A DNA stretch of 64,000 nucleotides. Source: Streptomyces griseoincarnatus (lineage in GTDB: Bacteria; Actinomycetota; Actinomycetes; Streptomycetales; Streptomycetaceae). Of this stretch, positions 1 through 8,422 are shown piece by piece; within the stretch, counting starts at the first letter, position 1; every line of letters begins with the position of its first letter. Where the stretch lies: positions 62,001 through 126,000 of the forward strand of contig BMTH01000013.1 of the NCBI GenBank assembly GCA_014649575.1. Reading direction: 5' to 3'. A program made the position numbers and the translations under genes. The notes beneath the pieces are model-generated. The model worked only from the letters and a program-made list of their open reading frames with translations. It was not told where the DNA came from and ran no database searches.

Positions 1-1
1 G

Positions 2-229
2 ATGGGCCCCGCGGTGGCGGTCAGTTCGGGCGAACCCCTCGGCCTCGCCGCGCTGGCGCTCGTGCCCCTCGCCGTCGTCGTCTGGGTCGCGGGCCACCGC
101 CAGGGAAGCCGGAAGGCGGACCTGCGGCCGGAGGCGGAGGCGTACGCCCGGGCGGTCGTAGCGGCCCGGGCGGCGGGCGCGGAGACCCCGGATCTCTCCC
201 CGCAGCTACGGGCGCTCCTCGACGACTGA
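2..229 (+). CDS. Small membrane protein, possibly partial at 5' end
   Basis: I do not recognise this 75-residue protein. A hydrophobic stretch (about residues 14-30, rich in L, A and V) reads as one membrane segment and is followed by a basic RQGSRK turn and an acidic, alanine-rich tail ending LRALLDD. The ATG is at base 2, so the window edge may cut off an upstream start and the N-terminus is uncertain. It is one-pass with a cytoplasmic tail by the positive-inside rule (inference). It ends just before a stretch of decayed sequence, so it probably belongs to the preceding operon outside the window. Confidence 0.6.
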   Translation: MGPAVAVSSGEPLGLAALALVPLAVVVWVAGHRQGSRKADLRPEAEAYARAVVAARAAGAETPDLSPQLRALLDD

Positions 230-751
230 CATGCCCCGTTCCCTGTCACAGTCGAGGAGATCCAGTCCGTCAACCGCTGATCCACAAGGAGAGTGCCAGG
301 GCCTCCGTGAGGTCCGTCTCCGACGAGGTGGAGGAGATGACGCGCATCTTGGAGGAAAGCGGCGGACGCACGAAGGGCTCGCCAAGGAGATGTCCCAGAC
401 GGATTCAAGCCGGATGGGTCACGCCGCTCTCCAGTCCGCATCCGACGACGTAGATAGCTCCCGGGTCCACGGCTTCGGCCAGTCTCTCGAACTCACGGAG
501 GCGGGACACGAGTTCGCCGAGCGGGCGTCCGAGGCGGCTCGTCGTGCAGGCGCCGCACGGCTACTGCGTCTGCGTGGCGATCTGCACGCCGTCCGTCTTC
601 CCGCTCGACTCGTACAGTGCTTGTCCGGTCTACATCGGCCATACGCTCAATTCGAAGACGGCCAGGCCGCCACCGGCAGTGGACGGCCTGGCCGTCGTCG
701 AGGTGCGACGGCGGCTCGGCTGAAGTCGGGGCCGCCGTAATGGCCCCGACT
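230..751. other. Decayed intergenic region with a gene remnant
   Basis: This 520-bp stretch has no coding frame I can support. At 242-280 it encodes PVTVEEIQSVNR followed by a stop, almost the same as the last residues of the secreted protein at 2312-3361 (AVTVQEIQAVNR, stop). It is therefore the 3' end of a lost paralogue. The open frame at 231-740 on the plus strand reads across this remnant in another frame and looks spurious. Bases 300-720 contain fragments that look protein-like on both strands but without start, ribosome site or conserved motif. Confidence 0.5.
242..280 (+). pseudogene. C-terminal remnant of a paralogue of the 2312-3361 secreted protein
   Basis: The frame starting at 242 reads PVTVEEIQSVNR and then TGA at 278-280. 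The intact gene ends at 3323-3361 with AVTVQEIQAVNR and TAA. Nine of the last eleven residues match, with several synonymous base differences, so this is old divergence rather than a recent copy. Everything upstream of the remnant is missing. Confidence 0.55.
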
Positions 752-753
752 TC
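722..753. terminator. Perfect 12-bp stem terminator at 3' end of the 752-1441 gene
   Basis: Inverted repeat GAAGTCGGGGCC (722-733) and GGCCCCGACTTC (742-753) with an 8-nt loop. The right arm overlaps the stop codon of the minus-strand gene at 752. There is no strong U-tract, as is common in Streptomyces, and the symmetry would allow action in both directions. Confidence 0.7.
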
Positions 754-1441
754 ACCTCCCGTCGTACTGCCGGTCCCACTCGTTCTGCCGCATGCTGCCC
801 CAGGTGCCCATGAGGACAGCCGCCAGGAAGAGGGCCACCAGCATCCCCCCGTACGAGTCCATGTCCCGGTCCTTAGTCGGGCTGGCGATGCTTTCCGGGT
901 CGTACTGCACTCGCATCTCGTCCCCCTTCGACACCCAGTTCTCGCAGCCGTCGCCCTCCGAGAGCGAAGGGGAGATCGCGCGGCCGTCTGTCATACGCAG
1001 ATCGCAGTGGTTGGTTCCGGAGTCGTCCATGCTCACGACCACGGCGTCGACCCACTGACCCCGCTCCGCCAGTGCGGCCTGCTCACCGGCGGCGTGCCCG
1101 AGCATTCCCACGGCCGCCCCTGCGACCAGCGGAACAAGGAGCTGCCAAGCCACCTTCCGTTGCCTGCGGGGCACCCTGCGCAAAAGCAGCACGGGCACCA
1201 GCACCGTGGCCAGCGGAAGCACCAGGAGGGCGAGGGCCATCCCCACGCCCCGCACCGGGGCCGGCAGCGCCAGGACGGGCCCGAGCCAAGCGATTCCGAA
1301 CGACCCACCGGCACACACCAGGTGGAAGAACAGCCAACGAACCAGATCCGTCCGTCGCCTGGCTCCCTCCCCTGCACGGGTGGCCCGGACGGCAGCCCAG
1401 GCCGCGTTCTCCGCCACCCGGCCCTCCCTCTCCTCGTCCAC
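752..1441 (-). CDS. Multi-pass membrane protein, DUF3592-like
   Basis: The protein has 229 residues. Two or three hydrophobic stretches lie in the first half (about residues 35-70 and 78-112, the latter split by a short basic loop RRVPRRQRK), followed by a soluble domain with two cysteines (NHCDLRM, GDGCENW) and a last hydrophobic stretch near residues 195-212. The soluble part has the small beta-rich look of DUF3592 proteins, which lie between membrane helices (YDPES and GDEMRVQYDP are typical). The cysteines suggest an exported loop with a disulphide (inference). No function is known. It diverges from the lipoprotein gene at 1668, leaving 226 bp for promoters. A similar layout occurs in the protein at 11103-11927. 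Confidence 0.7.
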   Translation of the reverse strand: MDEEREGRVAENAAWAAVRATRAGEGARRRTDLVRWLFFHLVCAGGSFGIAWLGPVLALPAPVRGVGMALALLVLPLATVLVPVLLLRRVPRRQRKVAWQLLVPLVAGAAVGMLGHAAGEQAALAERGQWVDAVVVSMDDSGTNHCDLRMTDGRAISPSLSEGDGCENWVSKGDEMRVQYDPESIASPTKDRDMDSYGGMLVALFLAAVLMGTWGSMRQNEWDRQYDGR

Positions 1442-1667
1442 CCCGGTCCACGTTCGGCTACCTCTTCCGTCTCAGCGATCCGTTACCGGATGCGAACCGT
1501 ACAGGCGTCGGTCGACGAGGTCGGAAACGATCCGGAGACAACCGCCACCAACCAGTATGCATACGCCACGATCGCCCTGCCCGCAGGGGACTTGGTCCTG
1601 GCGAAACCAGGAGCCGCACCGCTACCGTCAATGCCCTTGACTGCACTTCTGTCCACGGGGAGTCACT

Positions 1668-2324
1668 GTGAAGCGCCGTTCTTTGCCCGTTGCTGTCGCG
1701 TTCGCCGCAACCGCAGCCCTGCTCCTGACGGCGTGCGGAGGTGAGGAAGGCAGTTCCAAGGCCGACGACGAGATCGCAGGGGCCGACACCGGCAAGGCCG
1801 CGAGTTCCCCCGCTCCGAGCGCTACAGCCACGGACTCGGCGAAGCGCCCCGATGTGGAACTGCCCAAGGACGTCACCAATAACTTCGACGGCTGGAAGAC
1901 CGGCGACGCCACCAAGGATGCGGTACTGACCGACACGTCCCGCCGAATCGACGCATTGGCCTACGCCATCACCCAAGGTGACCCGGAGGAGCCGGTGTTG
2001 GGCTTCTACTACAAGGACGACGCCTTGCTGGGGGCCGCGGACTGGGTCCAGGAGTTCGTGAAGGCGAAGAAGTCCATGACGGGCGAGACCCGCTACTTCA
2101 AGCCGAAAGTCGACGTATACGAAGAGGGCAAGGCGACGCTGACGTACTGCTCCTTCGAAGGTGAGGCGTTCGTCAAGGACAGGAAGACGGGCGAGGCGGA
2201 GAAGACTCCGGTCACCGACAACTCCTACCTCCTCTACGCCACCCGTCTGGAGAGGAACGACAAGGGTGTGTGGCAGACCGCAGCACTCAATTCCGAGAGG
2301 GGCAATGACTCGTGCACGCCGTGA
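1668..2324 (+). CDS. Secreted lipoprotein of unknown function
   Basis: The protein has 218 residues with a clear lipoprotein signal peptide: MKRRS, a hydrophobic core and the lipobox LLTAC (Cys at about residue 23), then a Ser/Ala/Asp-rich linker. The mature part (from about residue 65) ends in GVWQTAALNSERGNDSC; the overall look is of an NTF2-like or SnoaL-like extracellular domain, but I cannot assign it. The GTG start is preceded by GGGGAG at 6-nt spacing. The stop overlaps the next start, so this and the secreted protein at 2312 are translationally coupled. It is the first gene of the co-directional run to 6680. It is probably anchored on the outer face of the membrane. Confidence 0.85.
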   Translation: MKRRSLPVAVAFAATAALLLTACGGEEGSSKADDEIAGADTGKAASSPAPSATATDSAKRPDVELPKDVTNNFDGWKTGDATKDAVLTDTSRRIDALAYAITQGDPEEPVLGFYYKDDALLGAADWVQEFVKAKKSMTGETRYFKPKVDVYEEGKATLTYCSFEGEAFVKDRKTGEAEKTPVTDNSYLLYATRLERNDKGVWQTAALNSERGNDSCTP

Positions 2325-3361
2325 TGACCGCTCGCCGTGTGCTCCCTGCCGCCGGCATCGCCGTTGCATGTGCTCTCACCGCTCCTCCCGCCCACGCCGA
2401 CGTAGATCTCGGTAGCGGCAACGAAGGAGCCAAGGTGCAGCAGGAAGGCTCGAACAGCGGGAGGACGCTGGAGTCCCGGATCACCTTCAGCGGTACCACA
2501 GTCGGCGGGCGCGGTGACACGTCGGGAAGCCTCAAGCCGGTGGGGAACTGGACACCACCGGCGTGTTGGTACGAGCCGCGGTCCGCGCAGGAGTTCGCGC
2601 AGTACATCGAGGACATGTACGAGACCACCGTCAACGCCCCGGGACAGCACAGCTACGCCAAGGCAAGCGTCGGTGAGACCCGAAAGAAGTACAAGGACGG
2701 CGAGTACGAGAACTACAACCTGGAGAAGAAGGACGAGGGCAACTGGTGGGTCGCCGTCCAGGACGAGGACCGCTGGATGGAACCCGAGGCACAGGTCTGC
2801 GACCGGGAGCCCTTCTGGGTGGAGAACGGTGACGCACCGGACGTGGAAAGCGCGATCACTCCTCAGGTCCTGGCCGAACTGGCCTACAACCGCGTACGGC
2901 TTCCCACCACCGAGGTCACTCTCGCTCCCGCGGAGACCACCAAGGTCAACCTTCCGACCTGGGCGTGGCTGGACAGGGCCGACTTCAGGGAAGTCTCCGT
3001 CACCGCCTTCCTGAACGCGGGCGGGGTGAACATCCAAGCCACCACCACGGCCAAGCCCGTCTCCCTCAAGCTGGAACCGGGCACTGACGACGCCGAGACC
3101 TACCCTGCGTCCGGGGAATGCACGATCAACGACGACGGGTCGATCGGCGAGCCGTACGCCAAAGGCAAGGCCGACGAGGTCCCGTCCTGCGGTCTCCGGT
3201 ACCTGCGTTCCTCCGGCGACGGCACCTTCAAGCTGCAAGCCACGGTCACGTGGGCCATCACCTGGGCAGGCACCGGCGGCACGGGCGGCGACCTGCCTGA
3301 CGGGACCTTCGGCGACGACCAAGCAGTGACCGTCCAGGAAATCCAGGCCGTCAATCGCTAA
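2312..3361 (+). CDS. Secreted protein of unknown function, Sec signal peptide
   Basis: The protein has up to 349 residues. A signal peptide (ARRVLPAAGIAVACALTAPP, cleavage after AHA) leads into an exported domain. Starts at GTG 2312 or ATG 2324 are both possible; GAGAGGGG lies upstream. The mature protein contains CW, CDRE, CTIN and CGLR cysteines that could form two disulphides, and a C-terminal beta-rich part (TFKLQATVTWAITW, GTGGDLPDGTF) ending in VTVQEIQAVNR. Streptomyces relatives are often misnamed as ATP/GTP-binding proteins; I see no nucleotide-binding motif. It overlaps the preceding lipoprotein gene, suggesting that the two act together outside the cell. A remnant of a second copy lies at 242-280. 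Confidence 0.8.
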   Translation: MHAVMTARRVLPAAGIAVACALTAPPAHADVDLGSGNEGAKVQQEGSNSGRTLESRITFSGTTVGGRGDTSGSLKPVGNWTPPACWYEPRSAQEFAQYIEDMYETTVNAPGQHSYAKASVGETRKKYKDGEYENYNLEKKDEGNWWVAVQDEDRWMEPEAQVCDREPFWVENGDAPDVESAITPQVLAELAYNRVRLPTTEVTLAPAETTKVNLPTWAWLDRADFREVSVTAFLNAGGVNIQATTTAKPVSLKLEPGTDDAETYPASGECTINDDGSIGEPYAKGKADEVPSCGLRYLRSSGDGTFKLQATVTWAITWAGTGGTGGDLPDGTFGDDQAVTVQEIQAVNR

Positions 3362-3419
3362 GCCTGCGCAGTACCGACCACGACAGCAGTGACATCCTCC
3401 GCGGGAGACCAGCAGGGCC

Positions 3420-3725
3420 ATGGCAGGCGATTCAGATCTCATCGTTAACGTCGACCTCCTTGTGGAATCGGAGTCCGCCCTGAGCAAGATTCAAAAGGAC
3501 CTGAGGGACATAGGAAACAGAAAGGAGGACATGCGCCCCTACTGGGGTAGCAGCGAGATAAGCGAAGCAATGGGTAAGTTCGTGGACAACTGGGACGACT
3601 ATCGCGGCAAAATGATCGAGAGTGTGAACAGCGTAGGCAAGCTCGTCACCAACACCATCAACGGTTTCACCGGAGCTGACGCTGCCCTCGCGAAGGAACT
3701 GAAGAAAGCGAGGAAGGGCAAGTGA
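3420..3725 (+). CDS. WXG100-like small helical protein
   Basis: The 101-residue protein has the size and helix-turn-helix plan of WXG100 (ESX) secretion substrates: a helix with LSKIQKDLRDIG, a central turn with a Trp-x-Gly-like YWGSSEIS (residues 41-48), then a second amphipathic helix (FVDNWDDYRGKMIESVNSV) and a Lys-rich tail. Its stop overlaps the GTG of the effector-like gene at 3722. This is the usual arrangement in type VII loci, where a small helical partner is paired with a larger effector. The assignment rests on size, WG turn and context, not on a search. Confidence 0.65.
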   Translation: MAGDSDLIVNVDLLVESESALSKIQKDLRDIGNRKEDMRPYWGSSEISEAMGKFVDNWDDYRGKMIESVNSVGKLVTNTINGFTGADAALAKELKKARKGK

Positions 3726-5059
3726 GCGCTTCCTCGAAACCGCGCCCTCGAGACTGGCACCCGCTCGCCGAGTCCGATCCTGTTCCGGGAGATGCGGAAG
3801 AGATCCGCGAAGAAGTCACGCACATGAAGAGCGTGGCAACCACTCTCCGAGACCAAGCCGAGCGCCTACGCAAGATCAAAAATGACGACGAACTGAAAGG
3901 AAAGTACGCAGGTAAACTGCGCGAAGAATCTGAAGTACTCGAGAAACATCTTCGTGAAGTCGCCAGTCGCTACGAACGAGTTCACGTCCATCTGAAGAAA
4001 TGGGCTGATGAACTCCAGGGCTTCCAGGAGGATGCCGACAAGGTTCTCGCCGATGCAAAGAAGGAGCAGGATCAACTCGAAGCAGAGAAGAGCAAGAGGG
4101 AGTCGAACGAAGAAGGCTCGCCGACCCCTTCAGTCGGTGAAACCGAAGATGACCCCCTCCATGCGTACCGGGTCAAGCTCAGCGGCATCGTGGGAAATCG
4201 GGACGACCGCGCAGCGCACTACGCCGGCAAAATCCGTGACGAGATCGACGACATCATCGAGGATAGCTTCTGGGACGACATCAAGGGATGGATACATGAC
4301 AACATCGATAAGATCAAGTGGGTTCTCGATGCTCTCGGATGGGCAGCTTCTGTCCTAGGCACTCTTGCGCCATTCCTCGCCTTTATCCCTATTATCGGCC
4401 CCTTTATCGGTGCATTTGTCCTCGGGCTTTCCATCTTCATCGCAGCATCTCGGCTCGTCCTTTTCCTTGCGGGGGAGGCAAGCCTTACGGAAGTCCTGAT
4501 GGACTGCGTCGGATTGGTTGCCTTTGCTGCGGGCACGAGGATGCTCGCCAAGTTGAAGACGGCGAGCAAGGCCGTCAGCACAGCCTCCAAGGCGCAGCGG
4601 ACACAGCGACTCAAAGAAGCGCTGAGCGCCACCAGGTCTGCGCGGAACGAGATCACTCGCGTCATGGCTACGACCGGCGATGACGGCCTGCGGGAGTTCG
4701 GACGTCAGACACTGAACCGCATGCGGAAAGAGATGTCCCAGAACGCTGGACGCGTTGCCGATGAAACACCTCTGCGCCCCAGTCAGCTCGAGCGACTTGG
4801 GTTCGGGGACACTGAGGCCCGCTCCCTCATCAACGGCATCCGCCGGAACAGTGAATCCTTTTCCGATGCTGCTGCAGCCGCGGGGAAATCGGAGACCTAC
4901 TACAAGGTTGCGGTCGGTGCCGCAGTGATGGGCGCGGGCGCAGACGTCACCGACAAGGCACTCGGCGAGAGCCCTGTTTTCCCAGATAAACCGTTCAATG
5001 AGACCTACGAGAACTTCAAGGGCGAAACCGGCAAGCTGCCAGAGGACACTCATTGGTAG
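3722..5059 (+). CDS. Putative type VII secretion effector (T7SS signal domain, central membrane segments)
   Basis: The 445-residue protein starts at GTG, overlapping the WXG-like gene by 4 nt. Residues 1-150 open with DWHPLAESDPVPGD, typical of the Streptomyces putative T7SS-secreted protein family, and continue as long charged helices (coiled-coil-like) with a WxxEL element. Residues about 195-270 are hydrophobic with three segments (ALGWAASVLGTLAPFLAFIP; GPFIGAFVLGLSIFIAAS; a third to 275). The C-terminal 170 residues are alpha-helical, end in a Gly/Ala-rich stretch (YKVAVGAAVMGAGADVTDKA) and show no recognised catalytic motif. I infer an effector or a polymorphic-toxin-like protein exported with the WXG partner. 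A decayed paralogue of the C-terminal part lies at 8423-8757. Confidence 0.65.
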   Translation: MSASSKPRPRDWHPLAESDPVPGDAEEIREEVTHMKSVATTLRDQAERLRKIKNDDELKGKYAGKLREESEVLEKHLREVASRYERVHVHLKKWADELQGFQEDADKVLADAKKEQDQLEAEKSKRESNEEGSPTPSVGETEDDPLHAYRVKLSGIVGNRDDRAAHYAGKIRDEIDDIIEDSFWDDIKGWIHDNIDKIKWVLDALGWAASVLGTLAPFLAFIPIIGPFIGAFVLGLSIFIAASRLVLFLAGEASLTEVLMDCVGLVAFAAGTRMLAKLKTASKAVSTASKAQRTQRLKEALSATRSARNEITRVMATTGDDGLREFGRQTLNRMRKEMSQNAGRVADETPLRPSQLERLGFGDTEARSLINGIRRNSESFSDAAAAAGKSETYYKVAVGAAVMGAGADVTDKALGESPVFPDKPFNETYENFKGETGKLPEDTHW

Positions 5060-5081
5060 TTGGATGCGAGGAAGAATCAAT

Positions 5082-5462
5082 ATGAGCTCGAACCGACAAA
5101 GCCGTAGTTACGGCCATCTGGGCGAAGGGTCGACAGCGCTGGCGAAGCTGAGTCTCATTATTGGGGTTTCCTCCATCTTCTTGGTGATGATCGCAGGGGC
5201 TCTTCCACCCTCTGCGAGAGATTCCGTCTATTGGATTCAACGCATCATCGTGGCTGCAGCCATCCTTGCCCTGCTGGGGATCTTCTTCAGGCATCCACTT
5301 CCATCCCGACGCCCTGAAGGCCTCACAGAAGTTTTCATTTATTCACCCGGCCTCTTTCTGGCCGCTTGGGTAACCGGTGTCTGGGCAGGCGTCTTTGCAG
5401 CTCCCTTGATCCCTCTACTTGCCCTCGGGTCATGGATTACGGAGAGACTTCGTCGTGACTGA
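5082..5462 (+). CDS. Small multi-pass membrane protein of the effector module
   Basis: The protein has 126 residues. An ATG at 5064 is also in frame, but the ATG at 5082 is preceded by GAGGAAG at good spacing and is preferred. Hydrophobic segments lie at about residues 26-45, 54-72 and 88-118, so it has three or four membrane helices with a short basic C-terminus (ERLRRD). It lies 22 bp after the effector gene and overlaps the next gene by 8 nt. Its place directly after the effector is where immunity or membrane-anchoring proteins are found in toxin cassettes; that role is inferred only. Confidence 0.65.
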   Translation: MSSNRQSRSYGHLGEGSTALAKLSLIIGVSSIFLVMIAGALPPSARDSVYWIQRIIVAAAILALLGIFFRHPLPSRRPEGLTEVFIYSPGLFLAAWVTGVWAGVFAAPLIPLLALGSWITERLRRD

Positions 5463-6090
5463 ACAGAGCCTGAAGCGATCGCTGGTACCCACCGGTTTCA
5501 ACCTGGTTCTTCCACCCGGGTGGGGAAAAATCGACCTTCATGAGGAGGTCGTGAACGATTCGGTCCTGGCCCTTGTCGACAGATCCATCGATCAGCTTCC
5601 TCAAGACCTTCCCAGAGATGACGTAAGCAAGGTCCGGATGGAACTCTTCAAGCAACTGAGAAAGGCAGCGAGAAAAGCCAGCAGAGCAAATGGCATGATG
5701 CTTTATCTACCTGTGGAACGTGTCCGCGGTAGTGTGGTTCCAGCATCGTTCGTCGTTTCCGAACCGATTACCGCAACAGGTGCCGGATTCCACCCGGATC
5801 AAGTGCTCAAGGGTGTGGCAGCAGAGCGCGGAGAGAGCGAGACCGTAACTGTCGACGGATCGGCCGGAACCAGGGTCGAGCGGATAGTCCCGCCTCCAGA
5901 AGGATCAGAAATCGAGTTCCCCTCCCGACGCGTGGAGTACATACTTCCCCTTCCTGGCAGCCCATTCCCTAGCTGGTTGGCGATCACATTCAGCACGATC
6001 GGAGACGGAAAGCCCGACAGTGAATACACCTCCGCTCTCGTCAACCTGTTCGACGCCGTCATGACGACCTTCCGCTGGAGTTACGAGTGA
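5455..6090 (+). CDS. Family A protein of unknown function (copy 1)
   Basis: The protein has 211 residues. The GTG at 5455 (GGAGAG eight bases upstream) overlaps the stop of the membrane protein. It is soluble, without signal peptide or membrane segment. It starts with LVLPPGWGKIDL and ends with LVNLFDAVMTTFRWSYE. The copy at 8942-9610 shares YRLLLPSQW, the RRVEYI block, the FSTxG block and the C-terminal FDAVMxTFRW motif; a third, broken copy lies near 6830-7005. I know of no function. Its constant place next to the effector suggests a chaperone or immunity role, which is a guess. Confidence 0.7.
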   Translation: MTEQSLKRSLVPTGFNLVLPPGWGKIDLHEEVVNDSVLALVDRSIDQLPQDLPRDDVSKVRMELFKQLRKAARKASRANGMMLYLPVERVRGSVVPASFVVSEPITATGAGFHPDQVLKGVAAERGESETVTVDGSAGTRVERIVPPPEGSEIEFPSRRVEYILPLPGSPFPSWLAITFSTIGDGKPDSEYTSALVNLFDAVMTTFRWSYE

Positions 6091-6680
6091 TTTTCTTCGA
6101 AACCGAGGCAGATCCGACCGAGTGGTTCCTCATGCCACTTCGCTGGACAGATCTCCATCAGAGTGAGATCGACGAGTGGTCGGCTACCTGCGCTGAGATC
6201 ATGTACCGACGCCACAAGAAATGGTGGCGAAGCCCCAACCGCGATGCATTGGCGCGCAGTTTCCGAATGCTGGGCGAAGCTCATCCGCACCCCAGCATTC
6301 CAGCGCATCAGGTTTTCCTTTACGGCGGCGATCCGCGGAGGGTTCCGCAACCTTTCTATGCCCTGGCCGTGCAACCGGAAGGCGGAAACCGAGAGAAGGA
6401 GCTTCGCAGCGTCGTCCAGGCATCCGAGAAAAACCCGCACCGCCCACCCGACGTTGTGGAGTTCGATTCCGACCGGATAGGGCCGGGTCTGCGTTGCCTT
6501 CGGTACTTCGATGACGAAGACGGCTTGGGGGTTTCCCTCAATTACGGATGGTGGTCCGAGGAACGCCAACTGTATGCCTCGATCCGAACGGTGACTGACG
6601 AAGTCGGCTGGTTGGCCACGAACCTGGATGTCTTCAATGACTTCGCCCGCACTATCTGGCTCAATCCCGACCCGGAATGA
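6087..6680 (+). CDS. Family B protein of unknown function (copy 1)
   Basis: The protein has 197 residues and its GTG start overlaps the family A stop by 4 nt (GTGA). It is soluble and rich in aromatic residues (RWTDLHQSEIDEWS, NYGWWSEER). It ends in FNDFARTIWLNPDPE; the proteins at 9607-10224 (LARTLAIFIP) and 10336-10977 (FARTLRLP) have the same kind of C-terminus, a mid-protein block with a GLRCLRYF/GMTTFRYV-like strand and similar length. I treat them as one divergent family. It has no recognised domain. It is the last gene of the intact module. Confidence 0.65.
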   Translation: MIFFETEADPTEWFLMPLRWTDLHQSEIDEWSATCAEIMYRRHKKWWRSPNRDALARSFRMLGEAHPHPSIPAHQVFLYGGDPRRVPQPFYALAVQPEGGNREKELRSVVQASEKNPHRPPDVVEFDSDRIGPGLRCLRYFDDEDGLGVSLNYGWWSEERQLYASIRTVTDEVGWLATNLDVFNDFARTIWLNPDPE

Positions 6681-6699
6681 CCTGGCGGCCGCAGGCCGG

Positions 6700-7005
6700 A
6701 GGCGCAGGACCAGGCTCCCACCGGGCGTCGGGGACCAGCTCCCGTCGGCAACACGTCTTTGGTGTATGTGGGCGGATGCCTCGGCGGCTCCTCCAACTAC
6801 GCTCTCAGCACTCCGCGGATCCTGTTCCGTGCCGAGACGCGGGACTCGACGGCGGCACGGTTCTGCGCCCGGAGCGAGACGTACCCGCTGACGCGGACAA
6901 GGGTGTCGACGTCGCCCACCGCCGGGTCGAGTACTTCGTCCCGGCCCGTCCGGGACAGTGACACGACCAGTACCTGACCTTCTCCATCGGCGGCGCTTGC
7001 GCCAT
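6700..7005 (+). pseudogene. Remnant of a third family A gene, broken by the IS element
   Basis: Frame 2 reads DKGVDVAHRRVEYFVPARPGQ (about 6896-6958), a stop at 6959-6961, then HDQYLTFSIGG. This lines up with HGVEVASRRVEYIASVPGD ... WFVAAFSTVGGG of the 8942-9610 protein. The stretch before it (AGLDGGTVLRPERDV) matches GEVDGAVAVRREFV. The similarity stops near 7005, where transposase sequence begins. The N-terminal half is only doubtfully present (RTRLPPGVGDQ in another frame near 6705). The gene thus has an in-frame stop, frame changes and no 3' end. Confidence 0.6.
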
Positions 7006-7016
7006 GGCGGCGGCCG

Positions 7017-8235
7017 CGGGCGGTGCACGATCCAGGCAAGATCCTCCTGGACGTGGCCCTCGCGGTCGCGCTGGGCGGGGACTGCCTCGCGGATGTCGGG
7101 ACGCTGCGGGCCGAGCCCGGCGTGTTCGGGCCGGTGGCCTCCGACCCCACGGCCTCCGGCTCGTCGACGCCCTCGCCGCAGCCGGCCCGAAGGCCCTGTC
7201 CGCGATCAGGACCGCTCGGGCCGGCGTGCGCGAGCACGTGTGGAAGCTGGCTGGCACTGCGGCGCCGGATGCCGCGGGGCAGGTGATCGTGGACCTGGAC
7301 GGGGTGCTCGTGCTGGATCACTCCGAGAAGCAGGACGCCACCGCGACCTGGAAGAAGACCTGCGGACACTATCCTCTGATGGCCTTCGTCGACCACGGAA
7401 GCGCCGGGAGCGGTGAGCCGGTGGCCGGCCTGCTCAGGCCGGGCAACGCGGGCAGTAACACCGCTGCCGACCACATCACCACCGCTCAACTCGCCTTGGC
7501 GCAACTGCCGAAGAAGTACCGGCGTGGCGCCGGACGCTGATCCGTACCGACTCCGGCGGCGGCACCCACGAGTTCGTGGCCTGGCTCGCCCAGCGCGGCC
7601 GGTGGCTGTCGTACTCGGTCGGCATGACCATCACCGAGCAGATCCACCAGGCCATCCTCAAAGTTCCCGTCACGGCCTGGACGGCAGTGATCGAGCCCGG
7701 CGGCGAGATCCGCGACGGCGCCTGGGTCGCCGAACTGTCCGGCGACTGCCTGGAGGGCTGGCCCAAGGGAATGCGGCTGATCGTCCGCAAGGAACGGCCC
7801 CACCCCGGCACCCAGTTGCGGATCACCGACGCCGACGGATTGCGGCTGACCTGCTTCGCCACCAACACCACCGTCATGCCGATCGCGGCACTGGAGCTAC
7901 GACACCGCCAGCGGGCGCGGGCCGAGGACCGCATCCGGGCCGCGCGGGCCACCGGCCTGCGCAACCTGCCCCTGCACGACACCGCGCAGAACCGGATCTG
8001 GCTGGAGGTCGTCCAGCTCGCCCTGGACCTGCTGGCCTGGATGCCGATGCTCGCTCTGACCGGTGAAACCCGCAGGTGGGAGCCCCGCCGTCTTCGGTTC
8101 CGCCTTCGCTCCGCCGCCACCCAGATCGTCACGACCGCCCGCCGCCGATATCTGCGGTTCGCCCGCCACTGGCCCTGGACCGGCGTGATCACCGACGCCC
8201 TGGCACGGCTCGAAGCTCTCCCGAACCTCGGCTGA
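7017..8235 (+). pseudogene. IS1380-family transposase, frameshifted
   Basis: Three frames must be joined: frame 3 from about 7023 (VHDPGKILLDVALAVALGGD), frame 2 from about 7150 to 7540 (LVDALAAAGPKALSAIR ... DLDGVLVLDHSEKQ ... TWKKTCGHYPLMAF ... NAGSNTAADHI) and frame 1 from about 7541 to 8235 (IRTDSGGGTHEFVAWLA ... IRDGAWVAELSGDC ... IVRKERPHPG ... ELRHRQRARAEDRIRAA ... ITDALARLEALP). These blocks are typical of IS1380-family DDE transposases; the first Asp lies in DLDG, the second in RTDSGG. Two frameshifts and the missing N-terminus (about 50 residues expected) mean it is not active. Similarity to transposase starts right where the family A remnant ends. Confidence 0.8.
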
Positions 8236-8386
8236 GCAGCACGTTCCCGTGCCTGCGCGCAGCATTACCCCGACCGGAGCCGTGAAACCCGGCGACCGCC
8301 CGACGCGACAGCCGGGCCATCAGCCTGGCTGCCACCAGCCCGAACAACCGAAACGGCCAGCCGAAGGAACCGACGGACCGTCACGA

Positions 8387-8422
8387 AAGATCGAGGCTAA
8401 CCTCATGCAAGATCGAGGTTAG
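8387..8422 (+). repeat. Two direct repeats at the right end of the IS
   Basis: AAGATCGAGGCTAA and AAGATCGAGGTTAG differ at two of fourteen bases and their starts are 22 bp apart. The sequence resembles the outer ends of Streptomyces IS1380-like elements. A doubled end can result from insertion next to another copy's end or be the natural subterminal repeat. Confidence 0.5.

Larger units (their letters stand above)
7005..8422 (+). mobile_element. IS1380-like element, left end not defined
   Basis: The element carries the broken transposase at 7017-8235 and a 190-bp 3' part. The right end is likely near 8422, because effector coding sequence resumes at about 8423. Just before it are two direct repeats, AAGATCGAGGCTAA (8387-8400) and AAGATCGAGGTTAG (8409-8422). 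I cannot find a matching inverted left end near 7005, so the left end seems lost by deletion. Confidence 0.6.

Noticed and set aside
231..740. A 169-codon plus-strand frame
   Set aside because: It reads across the secreted-protein remnant in another frame, has no ribosome site and no protein-like composition.
3722..5059. Naming a specific toxin activity for the effector C-terminus
   Set aside because: No catalytic motif of a known toxin (ADP-ribosyl, nuclease, NADase) is visible, so only a putative effector is claimed.
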